Positions 8,416 through 18,088 of a DNA stretch of 64,000 nucleotides are shown here, piece after piece. Below the pieces are notes generated by a model. That model searched no databases. It was not told the origin of the DNA and saw only the letters and a list, made by a program, of their open reading frames with translations. The stretch lies in assembly GCA_002257025.1 (NCBI GenBank), contig NCHA01000003.1:62001-126000 (forward strand), read 5' to 3'. Origin of the DNA: Sphingobacteriales bacterium 16-39-50. Lineage in GTDB: Bacteria; Bacteroidota; Bacteroidia; Sphingobacteriales; Sphingobacteriaceae. Position 1 is the first letter of the stretch; every line of letters starts with the position of its first letter. A program made the position numbers and the translations under genes.

Positions 8416-11400
8416 TTAAAAATCCATTGAAAGCGAGAATGCATAGTTTCTAAAGTTAGGATACTTATAAGTACCATCATATGGTTGCCTCAAAGTTCCA
8501 ACTTCCGGATCATATCCGCTATAACCTGTGAATGTCAGCAAGTTACGACCTACCACTTTTGCAGTGATGCTCTTTACAACTCCACCAAATAAATTTAAGC
8601 TTTTCAGCGGGAAAGTATAACCTAATGCAACTTCTCTTAGTTTTAGATATGTTCCATCTTCTACCCAATAGCTGTTTGGAGTGTTCACATCATAGAAATT
8701 TAGGAAGTAATCGTAGGCTTTTTTATCTGCCTGAGCCACATCTCCCATGTCCATTTCAGGATTTCTAAGATCTCTGGTTAACCATTGTCCTTTTGCATTA
8801 TAGATATCTCCACCTTTCTTTAGGTCAAGTAGGAAATAGAATGTCGCACGTTTGTAGTTAAGAGTATTTGCAAATCCCATATTAAAATCTGCATTACCAT
8901 CTCCAATCTTTCCAAACAATATAGCACCTTTATCATCTAATTGCTTAATTGCCTTCTCATTAACAGTTCCCTGAGTTCCTTTGGCAATTACATATCCAGC
9001 CGAATTAATCTCATAATCACCAATTGTTTTTCCGGTAGGTAGTTGTTTACTCATTTGATCCAGACTCTTCACCCAGGTATGTCCATACATTGAACCGTAT
9101 GTTTCATTTCCTGCGATGTAGAACATTTGCTGACCACCACCATCAGTATCTCCAAATACATATGGAGAAATGGGCAGGTCAGTGATTTTTTGTCTGATTC
9201 TTGAGAAAACAATGTTTGAACTCCATGAGAAGTCCTTCTTATTCACCCAGTTAGCACCAAGGCTGAACTCTAAAGTTTTGCTATCAACAGATCCTGCATT
9301 ACGAAACTGTCTGGTAAAACCATTATTCAGGAAGCCCAAAAGCGGAACGTTCAGGAATTGATCATCTGTTGTAGACTGCGCATATACTGCTTCAAAAGAG
9401 AATTTCTTAAGGAAATCTACATTTAATCCAACTTCAGTTTCTGCTGTTTTGGATGGCTTTAAGTTTTGATTACCTCTTTGAACCGCTGTTGCTGATCCAT
9501 TATTAAGAGTGAATGTTTCATATTGCCATGCAAAACCCGGACGAATACCGGCGGTTCCATAGGCAGCTCTAATCTTTAACTCATCGATTCCAGGAATCTT
9601 AACATCTTCAGAAATACGATAAGCTCCGGAAAGTCTGAAATATGGATTCCATCTTTCTGCCGATCCGAACAACGATGAACCATCGTAACGGTACATACCA
9701 TCAAACAATAACTTATCTTTATAATCCAGACCTAAGATTGCAAAGTAGTTTTGTGCCCTTTCTGTTTCATTAATAGAACCCGCGTCATTTATTACTGCAA
9801 AGTTATCATAGGTAGGAATACCGGCAACGCCAAGCTGGGATGATGAAACTTGATAGTTTTCATATCTGCGGTTTTCATATAGGTAAGATAATTTTCCTCT
9901 AACAGTGAGATCTCCTAAATCCTTTACCATATTTAAGGTCGCCTGAGTATTCTGGCTGTTTCCTTCATCTGAGTAATCCTGCAAACTTCCATTAGTATAT
10001 GACATACCATTGGTTGCTGCTGTACCTCCTGTTGGAGTCCAGGTATCTTTCGGACTGTAGTTACGGTAACGGTAATTACTTCTTTCAATTGAATGGCTCA
10101 CATCAAAGTTAGCCCATGAAGTTACTCTTGCATTTAAAGCAAAGTTTCCTATCCAGTTGAACTTTTTATCTTGCCTCTGAACTTTATATAGTGGGTATAA
10201 AGGATTGACAGTTTCACCACTCCAATGATTCATACGCAGATAGTATGGTTGTCCATCCGGATTAAACTGATTCATATTAACATCCGGTTCTGCCAAAGCA
10301 ACGTTGAAGAAGATGTTACCACTTGATCCGGGATATTCAGTGTTAGTGTTAACCAATAAATTGGAAGTACTAAACTTTAACCATGGCGCGATCTGCTGAT
10401 CCACATTGAAACGGAAGTTCTGTCTCTTGTATCCATCAGTCATTTCGATAACACCTTGCTGAGAGTTATTCTCAAAAGATGCATAAACACCGGTTTTCTC
10501 CGTCCGGGAAGTCATAGACACGAAATTTGCATAGTTGATACCTGTATTGAAGAAATCATTCTGCTGATTACGTGTTACACCATAAGGATTGTCCATATAA
10601 TGGTCAGCTTTTGGTACTCTGTTACCTGAAATCAACGGACTAAATCCAGCGTCACGGTATCCTGCAGGATAAGTAACACCCTGGTATTTAGTGAATGTGC
10701 CTGCAAACTGCTGATAATCAGCAGCAAGTGCAAATGGATGATGAGTAGAAAGATCCAGAGTCCTTGCAATTTCCTGCATACCTACTTCATTCCGAACATT
10801 TACTTTAACAGTATTTAATGCGATGCTGTTACCTCTCTTGGTAGTTACTGCAATTACACCATTACCAGCTCTTGAACCATAAAGTGCTGATGCAGCTGCA
10901 CCTTTCACTACTTCCATAGATGAAACGTCATCGGCATTGATATCGGCCAGAGAACCTGTGTAGATTACTCCGTCAACCAGGATAAGTGGTCCTGAACCTA
11001 CGTTGTTCAGGTTATTATCTGCTCTTAACTGAATATCAACAGAAGTACCCGGTGCTCCGCTTGATCCGCTTGCCTTGATACCTGCAACTTTACCTGAAAG
11101 AGCCCCGGCCAGAGATGTTCCGGTTACAGCATTCAGTCTTTCTTCACTTACTTTTGTAACAGATACTGTTAATTTTTCTTTGGTAGTTGCACCGGCAACA
11201 CCGGTAACAATTACTTCAGATAATTGCTTTGCATCAGTTGTTAACTGAACATTGACAACGCCACTAGAGCCTATAGAAGCTTCCTGAGTTGCATAGCCAA
11301 TATAGGTTAGTATAAGTGTGGTGCTTCCTTGTGGCACACGCACACTAAATCTACCGTCGCCACCAGTTGAGGTGCCGATATTAGTGCCTTTAACTTTAAC

Positions 11401-11526
11401 ACTAACTCCTGGTAAGGGTAATCCATCCGTTTTATCGGTTACTGTTCCTGTCACAGTGCGTTCCTGTGCCACAGCCTGAAAAGCTATAAATAGCAGCAGG
11501 AACAAACTTTGTAGAAGTTTTTTCAT
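8416..11526 (-). CDS. SusC/RagA-family TonB-dependent outer-membrane transporter
   Basis: A 1036-residue TonB-dependent barrel. A signal peptide (residues 1-20, ending AVAQ) is followed by a carboxypeptidase-D-like domain (about 24-100, GTVTDKTDGLPLPGVSV). Next come the TonB-box-like LSEVIVTG and the plug domain with LILVDGVIY and EVVKGAAASALYGSRAGNGVI, both diagnostic for SusC. The rest is a 22-stranded barrel ending in aromatic residues (FSLSMDF). It sits 5' of and is cotranscribed with the SusD gene. It imports an unknown nutrient through the outer membrane using TonB energy. No sigma/anti-sigma pair is adjacent. Confidence 0.95.
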   Translation of the reverse strand: MKKLLQSLFLLLFIAFQAVAQERTVTGTVTDKTDGLPLPGVSVKVKGTNIGTSTGGDGRFSVRVPQGSTTLILTYIGYATQEASIGSSGVVNVQLTTDAKQLSEVIVTGVAGATTKEKLTVSVTKVSEERLNAVTGTSLAGALSGKVAGIKASGSSGAPGTSVDIQLRADNNLNNVGSGPLILVDGVIYTGSLADINADDVSSMEVVKGAAASALYGSRAGNGVIAVTTKRGNSIALNTVKVNVRNEVGMQEIARTLDLSTHHPFALAADYQQFAGTFTKYQGVTYPAGYRDAGFSPLISGNRVPKADHYMDNPYGVTRNQQNDFFNTGINYANFVSMTSRTEKTGVYASFENNSQQGVIEMTDGYKRQNFRFNVDQQIAPWLKFSTSNLLVNTNTEYPGSSGNIFFNVALAEPDVNMNQFNPDGQPYYLRMNHWSGETVNPLYPLYKVQRQDKKFNWIGNFALNARVTSWANFDVSHSIERSNYRYRNYSPKDTWTPTGGTAATNGMSYTNGSLQDYSDEGNSQNTQATLNMVKDLGDLTVRGKLSYLYENRRYENYQVSSSQLGVAGIPTYDNFAVINDAGSINETERAQNYFAILGLDYKDKLLFDGMYRYDGSSLFGSAERWNPYFRLSGAYRISEDVKIPGIDELKIRAAYGTAGIRPGFAWQYETFTLNNGSATAVQRGNQNLKPSKTAETEVGLNVDFLKKFSFEAVYAQSTTDDQFLNVPLLGFLNNGFTRQFRNAGSVDSKTLEFSLGANWVNKKDFSWSSNIVFSRIRQKITDLPISPYVFGDTDGGGQQMFYIAGNETYGSMYGHTWVKSLDQMSKQLPTGKTIGDYEINSAGYVIAKGTQGTVNEKAIKQLDDKGAILFGKIGDGNADFNMGFANTLNYKRATFYFLLDLKKGGDIYNAKGQWLTRDLRNPEMDMGDVAQADKKAYDYFLNFYDVNTPNSYWVEDGTYLKLREVALGYTFPLKSLNLFGGVVKSITAKVVGRNLLTFTGYSGYDPEVGTLRQPYDGTYKYPNFRNYAFSLSMDF

Positions 11527-11917
11527 ACTTAATTGGTTTAGAATTGTTTAAATGAGGATTGATTAATATTGGTTACTTTGAAGTCAAATTTGGGCAACAT
11601 ATTTGTTACGACAAAATATATTTATTGTTATTTTTATGTAAAATATATAAAAGGTTGATTTTCAATGTATTAATTTTTCTAAACATCAAAATTTTATTAT
11701 GCTTGCATTGTGAATTCAATCTTTAAATTGAAGATATAGAGCATATTGTGGCTTAATTATGATTCTAATATTGAAGCTGACCGATTTCATAACCTGCATA
11801 ATCTACCCATCTGAGAAGCTTTAAAAAATTATGATATAATTCTTCTGATTGTAACATTTATATAGACGTTAAATATTATTTTACTACTATGTATTACATA
11901 TTACTAATCAAAACATA
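11527..11917. promoter_or_regulatory. Divergent intergenic region between SusC and PadR genes
   Basis: About 390 very AT-rich bases. No reading frame or RNA gene was recognised. It must carry the SusCD promoter, but I could not find an exact minus-strand TAnnTTTG box; the nearest sequence is TATATTTTG near 11612-11620, with a base too many. The PadR box is at its right edge. Confidence 0.5.
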
Positions 11918-11925
11918 TATCTTTG
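11918..11925 (+). promoter_or_regulatory. padR-type gene promoter -7 box, probably leaderless
   Basis: TATCTTTG is an exact TAnnTTTG match and ends four bases before the ATG, so transcription would start at or next to the start codon. Confidence 0.55.
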
Positions 11926-11929
11926 TTAT

Positions 11930-12286
11930 ATGATAGTGGAAAATACCCAAACTCAGATGCGGAAGGGAATACTTGAATATTGTATCCTTTCAATAATCTC
12001 CCGAGGGGAGATTTATGCATCAGACATCATCTCTGAATTAACAAAAGCCCGCTTAATTGTCGTAGAGGGTACTATATACCCCCTATTAACCCGATTAAAG
12101 AATAATGGACTATTAATCTATAACTGGCAGGAGTCAACATCAGGTCCCCCAAGAAAATACTACACTTTGTCGCCTGCAGGACATGAGGTGTTAAAACGTC
12201 TGGATACAACCTGGATAGAATTATCTTACGCAGTGGAGGTATCATTAAATGATAGAATTATAGAACCCATTAAAGAAAAATCATAA
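11930..12286 (+). CDS. PadR-family transcriptional regulator
   Basis: A 118-residue winged-helix protein. The family core is plain in RKGILEYCILSIISRG, SDIISELTKARLIVVEGTIYPLLTRLKNNGLL and SGPPRKYYTLSPAGHEVLKRLD. The ATG at 11930 gives the N-terminal ENTQTQMRKG that Bacteroidota members of this family usually have. It is 21 bases upstream of the PspC gene; the two probably form one operon in which PadR controls the pair. In other bacteria such pairs respond to envelope or antimicrobial stress, but the signal here is unknown. Confidence 0.92.
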   Translation: MIVENTQTQMRKGILEYCILSIISRGEIYASDIISELTKARLIVVEGTIYPLLTRLKNNGLLIYNWQESTSGPPRKYYTLSPAGHEVLKRLDTTWIELSYAVEVSLNDRIIEPIKEKS

Positions 12287-12307
12287 AAAATTGCTAAAAT
12301 TAAGGCC

Positions 12308-13897
12308 ATGAATAAAACTATTATAATCAATATTAATGGGATTGTTTTCCATATCGAGGAAGATGCATATGAAGTGCTGAGGACTTATATGACTGGTGTA
12401 AAAAGGCACTTTGCTTATTCCGCCGATAGTGAAGAAATAGTCACAGATATTGAAAACCGACTGGCAGAAATGTTCAGTGAAAAGCTGAAACAGGACCATA
12501 AACAGGTAATCATAGTCGAAGATGTTGAATATGTAACGGAAAAAATGGGAACTGTCGATGATTTTAATATCGATGAAGAGGATCCCACAATACGCCTGTC
12601 AACCGGCGCCTATAAAACTGAAAAGAAATTGTTCAGGGATCTGGACGATAGCATAATCAGTGGGGTTTGTGCAGGTATTGGGCATTATTTTGATGTGGAA
12701 CCGAAGTGGATCAGGCTAATTGCAATCATCACCTTATTTATGGGAATCGGTATTCCGGTTTACATTATTTTATGGCTGGTCATCCCCAAGGCTAGAACCA
12801 GAGTGGATAAAATGGCGATGAAAGGGGAGCCGATTAATATTCAAAGTTTCAAAAAGAACTTTGATGAGGAGATACAAAATTTAAAAAGCGGATTCAAAAC
12901 AGCACACAAAGAAGCGAAACCTGCAATTCACCAGTTGGCGAAGTTTATTGGCAAAGCCGGGATGATATTTGTAAAAATTATAGGTGCAATTATCATACTT
13001 GCCGGAATAACCGGCCTGTTTGTCCTGGGAATTGGTCTCATTACTTTTTTGGGCTACTGGAACGGCAATCAGTTAAACACCTTTCCTTTTAATATGGTAA
13101 ACCCGGGTTATAAATCTATATTAACCCTCTCCGCTTTCACCTTGTTATTCATTCCGATTACCGCACTTGTTGTATTTGCAATCAGGGTATTATTTGCCCA
13201 TTTTGAAGTTTCAAAAGGTGTTTACTTCGGGATGTTGATCATTTGGCTTGCAGCTTTAGGAATTGGAGTATACCATATCTCGAAGATTGGTTCAGAATTT
13301 AATGAAGAAGCGCAATATTCGATAAAATCAAATTTAAAGTCATCAAATACCTTTTATCTCAAGCTAAATCCAGTTCAATATCTCACTAAGGAAGATAGTA
13401 TGGACTATAATATAGACCCGAATGATTTTAAAGGCCGGATCATATTGAACTCTAGAAGAGGAGAGTTTAATTTACCAAGAAATGTAAGTCTGAAAATTGT
13501 AAAAGCAGATGTAAGCACATCAACATTAATTCAGGAATTCAGCGCTAAGGGTCCTGATTTTGAAACTGCCTTGTCTAATGCACAAAGTGCAAAACATCGT
13601 TATATTCAAACAGACTCCCTGATATTAATTGATGGAAATACTCATTTGAAGAAAGGTGAATTATGGCGTGACCAAAATGTTCATGTGGTTCTCAGAATTC
13701 CGGTAAGTACCACAGTATTCATTGAAGGCACCCTAAACCAGTATCTTGAAGATTATAGCCTCTGGGAATGTCAGCCTCAGAATGCAAAAAAAGATTTCCT
13801 ATCAGAATGGATTATGACAGCTAATGGTTTAAAATGTAAAAACGACAGCTTGTACAATCAAAAAAGAAATGCACCTGAACCGGAAGAACAATATTAA
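12308..13897 (+). CDS. PspC-domain membrane protein
   Basis: A 529-residue envelope protein. Residues 1-100 are a soluble cytosolic part. A PspC domain spans about residues 107-165 (KLFRDLDDSIISGVCAGIGHYFDVEPKWIRL, then a membrane helix ending LWLVIPKA). Three further membrane helices lie at about 215-330, and the C-terminal part (about 345-529) is probably periplasmic and beta-rich. PspC domains act in the phage-shock type membrane stress response. The pairing with a PadR regulator is a common Bacteroidota arrangement. The role of the N- and C-terminal parts is not known to me. Confidence 0.85.
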   Translation: MNKTIIININGIVFHIEEDAYEVLRTYMTGVKRHFAYSADSEEIVTDIENRLAEMFSEKLKQDHKQVIIVEDVEYVTEKMGTVDDFNIDEEDPTIRLSTGAYKTEKKLFRDLDDSIISGVCAGIGHYFDVEPKWIRLIAIITLFMGIGIPVYIILWLVIPKARTRVDKMAMKGEPINIQSFKKNFDEEIQNLKSGFKTAHKEAKPAIHQLAKFIGKAGMIFVKIIGAIIILAGITGLFVLGIGLITFLGYWNGNQLNTFPFNMVNPGYKSILTLSAFTLLFIPITALVVFAIRVLFAHFEVSKGVYFGMLIIWLAALGIGVYHISKIGSEFNEEAQYSIKSNLKSSNTFYLKLNPVQYLTKEDSMDYNIDPNDFKGRIILNSRRGEFNLPRNVSLKIVKADVSTSTLIQEFSAKGPDFETALSNAQSAKHRYIQTDSLILIDGNTHLKKGELWRDQNVHVVLRIPVSTTVFIEGTLNQYLEDYSLWECQPQNAKKDFLSEWIMTANGLKCKNDSLYNQKRNAPEPEEQY

Positions 13898-13921
13898 AAC
13901 AGGCTAGCCCTGTGGCAACCC

Positions 13922-13944
13922 AACCCCGGACCTGATCCGGGGTT
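13922..13944. terminator. Bidirectional terminator between convergent genes
   Basis: AACCCCGGA and TCCGGGGTT are perfect nine-base arms around CCTGA, followed by TT. The hairpin lies between the PspC gene (+) and the M14 peptidase gene (-). Confidence 0.8.
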
Positions 13945-16464
13945 TTAATGCCCTACCATAAATACAGCATTACTGAATAATAATTTACCGTTTTCCCAAA
14001 ATCCTCTGAATAAGGGATTATCAGCCAAATAGACCACTGAACCATTGCCCATTTCCTGAACACCAAAAATAAGGCCATCGGTTAATTTTTTCTTTGCCTG
14101 TACTCCAACAAAACCAGTAACGTAATTATCCTTTTTTATTATACCAACATTCCATCCACCAGTCATGTATTTATAAACCTTATCATCGAGCTTTAAAGTG
14201 TAGTAAAAATTTGGAAAACCAAATCCCAAAGGATGGGTATTATCCAAATCCACTTTATAAATAGCTCCCGGAATATTTGTACTTACATTCTCCCTTTCTC
14301 TTTGCTCATAAGCCTTCAGGTCCTCATAGATATCTTTATCTCCTTTTTTAGCGTCCTCCTTATTTTTGAGATCAAAACCCTTTTTACCGGCAAGTTCTGA
14401 AACCGCATTTTTCATTGCAATAAGCTTTCCACCGCCACGAATCCACTGCAGCATTTTCTCATTTCCCATTTCAGAATAATTCCCATCTGGATAAATAAGA
14501 ACATCAAACTCGTTCCAGTTGATCATATTCAGATCCTGCGGCCTCACTACTGTTACAGGATATCCAATCTCCTGCTCAAAAAAATGCCATATCTCACCCA
14601 AAGAGAGTGAAGAAACAGACTCTCCACCTACAACTACCACCCTGGGTTTCTTTATAAAACGTACTTTACTTGATCCAAGATCGGCTCCTTTATCTACAAA
14701 TGCAGTAGGAATTGCAAAAAGGCTTATGCCCGATTTTTTTGCAATTTCATTAACCGTCCTTTCAAATCCTCCAATAACTGTGCTATTTCCGTTTCTGGTA
14801 ATAATCAAAGATCCTGCACTAAAGCGCCTTCCGGAAGTTTCAAATGGAATTTCAGAATACCTTACTTTGAAACTATTGTTCAGTAATTCAGCCAGAAATT
14901 TTACATCTGCAATAGAATTCCAGTTGGCGATATAGGCCACAGGGTTTGAAACCTTAGAAGCCGATACAGTACTCTCCGGGATAAGTGTAGTTTCCGGTTT
15001 GATGGATTCTTTTGTGGCATAAGCCTGAAGTCCGTGAGCATAGGGTAATGACCATGCAGTAATATCATAAGTTGCTGAATCAGATACGAATGTATTTGGC
15101 TCAAACAAAACTTTCAGAAGTACCGATTTGGGTTGATGGGCACTGAGCACCATATCTGTTTTATCGACTCTGAAGCTTTCTGATCTTCCATTAAAATAAT
15201 TATAACCCTGAGCCCCCTTCGAAACCCCAAAGCCAAATTCAATTCCATTCCTTTGAAGCAGTGCAGCAAGAGATTTAATCTTTTCAGTATTATCACCCTT
15301 GATGATGTAGGATTTATAATCACCGGGAGGATTTGATTTGCTCGATGTAAAATAATTCCTGAATTCAGTAATTGCCTGCTCAGCATGTTGGGAAGCCGCT
15401 TCTAATGTTGAAAGGCCTGAGGTATGATGATGGTCGATCCGGTCTTTCAGGGTTAAAGTATCACCTTCAGCATTAATAACTGCAAGACCCGCTCTGCCTG
15501 AGCCCCCCTGCTCATAGGTCATTCCTATTGAGCCGTTATAAACCGGATAGGTATCGCCATAAGAAGGATACAGCAGATCAAAGTTCTCACGGGTAAAATA
15601 CATCCATCCATTCTGGTCGAAATAGCGTGCATTATTCTTGCCAATAATAGTTTGAAACTCCCTTTGCCATTTACTGATATCCTGATGATATGGCTCTGCA
15701 GCCGGTGCAAAATAATATGGATTATTTATTCCCTGTTCATGAAAATCAACATGAACCTGTGGCAGCCATTTATTATAAACTGCAAGACGCTGACGGGATT
15801 CAACCTGACTTTGCCATACCCAATCGCGGTTCAAGTCAAAATAATAATGGTTAGCCCTACCTCCCGGCCATGGTTCCATATGCTCACGTGCAAATGGAAG
15901 GGCATTGGGAACCGCATTTTTTATCGGATTATAAAAATTAACATAACGTTCCCTTCCATCAGGGTTTAAACAGGGATCCAGAATGACCAGGGTATTCTTT
16001 AACCATGCTTTTGTTCTTGCATTTGCAGGATCAAGCAGATCAAAAACGGTTTGTAATGAAGCCTCGGTTGATACAGATTCATTTCCATGAACATTATAGC
16101 TAAACCATACCAATACTGGCTGATCTTTTAAGCCTTCCAGGGGCTTTGAAGTATATAAGCCATCCTTTATCCCGGTAAGGCTCATATTATTCTTCCGGAT
16201 CTCCTCAAGACGGGAAATATATGAATCTGAACCAACAAAGGCAAGAAACAAAGGACGGCCTTCATTGGTTTTACCATAATCCTGCAATTTGATATTCTTT
16301 GAGACAGAAGCTAGGTACTTATAATATTCGACTACCCTATAATGAGGTGTAAACTGATCACCCAACTTATAGCCCAGAAATTCGGAAGGGGATTGAATTT
16401 TTTGTGTAAAACCATTCAATTGCATTCCTGTTAAAAGGAGAAGCAAAATAAGACTTTTCTTCAT
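13945..16464 (-). CDS. Secreted M14-family zinc carboxypeptidase
   Basis: An 839-residue protein with a signal peptide (residues 1-20). The M14 zinc site is complete, with His126 and Glu129 in NVHGNES and His242 in VDFHEQG. Catalytic Glu318 is in TYEQGG, and Arg in LNPDGRERY fits substrate binding. The catalytic domain covers about 40-370. The remaining 450 residues resemble a glutamine-amidotransferase-like or dockable beta/alpha region (FDVLIYPDGNY, LIAMKNAVSE), typical of large Bacteroidota M14 proteins. It probably trims peptides or wall fragments outside the cytoplasm. It is monocistronic; no clear promoter box was found in the 228 bases upstream. Confidence 0.9.
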   Translation of the reverse strand: MKKSLILLLLLTGMQLNGFTQKIQSPSEFLGYKLGDQFTPHYRVVEYYKYLASVSKNIKLQDYGKTNEGRPLFLAFVGSDSYISRLEEIRKNNMSLTGIKDGLYTSKPLEGLKDQPVLVWFSYNVHGNESVSTEASLQTVFDLLDPANARTKAWLKNTLVILDPCLNPDGRERYVNFYNPIKNAVPNALPFAREHMEPWPGGRANHYYFDLNRDWVWQSQVESRQRLAVYNKWLPQVHVDFHEQGINNPYYFAPAAEPYHQDISKWQREFQTIIGKNNARYFDQNGWMYFTRENFDLLYPSYGDTYPVYNGSIGMTYEQGGSGRAGLAVINAEGDTLTLKDRIDHHHTSGLSTLEAASQHAEQAITEFRNYFTSSKSNPPGDYKSYIIKGDNTEKIKSLAALLQRNGIEFGFGVSKGAQGYNYFNGRSESFRVDKTDMVLSAHQPKSVLLKVLFEPNTFVSDSATYDITAWSLPYAHGLQAYATKESIKPETTLIPESTVSASKVSNPVAYIANWNSIADVKFLAELLNNSFKVRYSEIPFETSGRRFSAGSLIITRNGNSTVIGGFERTVNEIAKKSGISLFAIPTAFVDKGADLGSSKVRFIKKPRVVVVGGESVSSLSLGEIWHFFEQEIGYPVTVVRPQDLNMINWNEFDVLIYPDGNYSEMGNEKMLQWIRGGGKLIAMKNAVSELAGKKGFDLKNKEDAKKGDKDIYEDLKAYEQRERENVSTNIPGAIYKVDLDNTHPLGFGFPNFYYTLKLDDKVYKYMTGGWNVGIIKKDNYVTGFVGVQAKKKLTDGLIFGVQEMGNGSVVYLADNPLFRGFWENGKLLFSNAVFMVGH

Positions 16465-16692
16465 TCGGAATTATGTATTTATAATTGGTAATATGCCTCA
16501 GCAAACTGGATAAGCAATAAAAAAGCTCAGATTGAACAGTATAAATTGAAGCATTTATTCTGATACTAAAGCTGCCATTCAGTCCTGTTCAATGCCTGAA
16601 GAAATCCATCGAATGTACGAGAGAATAGCATAATTACCAAATTCTTCGCCTGAGAGGAACAAAAGTATTATTATTGTATCAAGCTATTAAAA

Positions 16693-17994
16693 ATGACAAT
16701 TGAACAATTATACGAGGTTTACAGAAAGCATCCGGTAATTTGTACTGATACAAGAAAGATCAGTAAATCATGCCTGTTCTTCGCTTTGAAAGGTGATCAT
16801 TTCAATGGTAATGAGTTTGCCCATCAGGCAATTGAAAGCGGCGCAGCATATGCAATAATCGATGAAGCAAAATATGCTGTAAATGAGCGCTTTATACTCG
16901 TTTCGGATGTTTTGGAAACACTTCAGAATCTTGCCAGATATCACCGGAGACAGCTTAGCATTCCGGTAATCGGAATTACCGGAAGCAATGGAAAAACCAC
17001 TACCAAAGAGTTAATCAGATCGGTACTTTCACAACAGTTCAAAACCTTTGCTACCGAAGGTAATCTGAATAACCATATTGGTGTACCATTAAGTATTTTA
17101 TCAATCAACGATGCCTGCGAAATTGCGATCATCGAAATGGGTGCCAACCATCAGAAAGAGATCGAATTTCTTTGTGGAATTGCCCAACCCGGCCAGGGAC
17201 TGATTACAAATGTTGGGAAAGCACATCTGGAGGGATTTGGCGGGATTGAAGGAGTCAGAATCGGAAAGGGAGAACTTTACGAATTTCTTAAATCAAGCAA
17301 TGGAGTAGCATTTATTAACACAAATGATAAAATCTTAATAGAAATGGCCAGAGAAAAGGGGATGAAAAATCTAATTGGCTATGGAGAAGGAAATGAAAAT
17401 TTCATTTCAGCGAAACTTAAGAACTCCAGTCAGTTTCTAAGTGTAGAGTGGCATAAAAAAGATGGGACAATTCAAATTGCCGATTCAAAATTACCGGGTA
17501 TCTACAACTTTGACAATATCTGTGCTGCCATATGTATTGGAAGCTTTTTTAAATTAAGTCCGGAAAAGATTAACGCAGGAATCAATGCCTATGAACCTGT
17601 AAATAACAGATCACAGATTCTGAAAAAGGGAAGCAATACTATCATTTGTGATTACTACAATGCAAACCCCAGTAGTATGATTGTTGCTCTCGATAATCTT
17701 GAATCAAACCTTGCAGCGAAAAAGGTTATGATCATTGGGGATATGTTCGAGTTAGGTGAAGAGTCTACTTTTGAACATAGATCAACTCTTAAAAAAGCAT
17801 TGAATATCAATTCTTTAAGAAGAATTTTTATAGGCGAAGAGTTTTACAGACTGAGGGATAATTCCGGAGCTGAGTTTTATAAAACTACTGCTGATGCAAG
17901 CCTTGCTCTAAAACAGAATCCGGTAAAAAATGCCACCATCTTATTAAAGGGCTCAAGAGGTATGAAACTTGAAAGTCTGCTTGATCTGTTATAG
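16693..17994 (+). CDS. murF: UDP-N-acetylmuramoyl-tripeptide--D-alanyl-D-alanine ligase
   Basis: MurF adds D-Ala-D-Ala to UDP-MurNAc-tripeptide, the last cytosolic step of peptidoglycan precursor synthesis, using ATP. The Mur-ligase P-loop GSNGKTTT is at residues 97-104. The ATP/Mg region has IIEMGANHQKEI and TNVGKAHLEGFG. The C-terminal domain has CDYYNANPSSM and IIGDMFELGE. The length of 433 residues is normal. It sits alone and not in a dcw cluster, which is common for murF in Bacteroidota. Start ATG at 16693; an imperfect TATTATTG box lies about 18 bases upstream. Confidence 0.96.
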   Translation: MTIEQLYEVYRKHPVICTDTRKISKSCLFFALKGDHFNGNEFAHQAIESGAAYAIIDEAKYAVNERFILVSDVLETLQNLARYHRRQLSIPVIGITGSNGKTTTKELIRSVLSQQFKTFATEGNLNNHIGVPLSILSINDACEIAIIEMGANHQKEIEFLCGIAQPGQGLITNVGKAHLEGFGGIEGVRIGKGELYEFLKSSNGVAFINTNDKILIEMAREKGMKNLIGYGEGNENFISAKLKNSSQFLSVEWHKKDGTIQIADSKLPGIYNFDNICAAICIGSFFKLSPEKINAGINAYEPVNNRSQILKKGSNTIICDYYNANPSSMIVALDNLESNLAAKKVMIIGDMFELGEESTFEHRSTLKKALNINSLRRIFIGEEFYRLRDNSGAEFYKTTADASLALKQNPVKNATILLKGSRGMKLESLLDLL

Positions 17995-18088
17995 ATCCTG
18001 AAAATTCCTGCAACAAGAATAAATTGCCAAAACTGATCCTTTTTAAGAGTTATTCCTGCTTATTTATGGATTAAAGAATATCTCAGGT

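Noticed and set aside
14519..14935. 138-codon plus-strand frame
   Set aside because: It is a shadow inside the M14 peptidase gene on the opposite strand; that gene has intact motifs.
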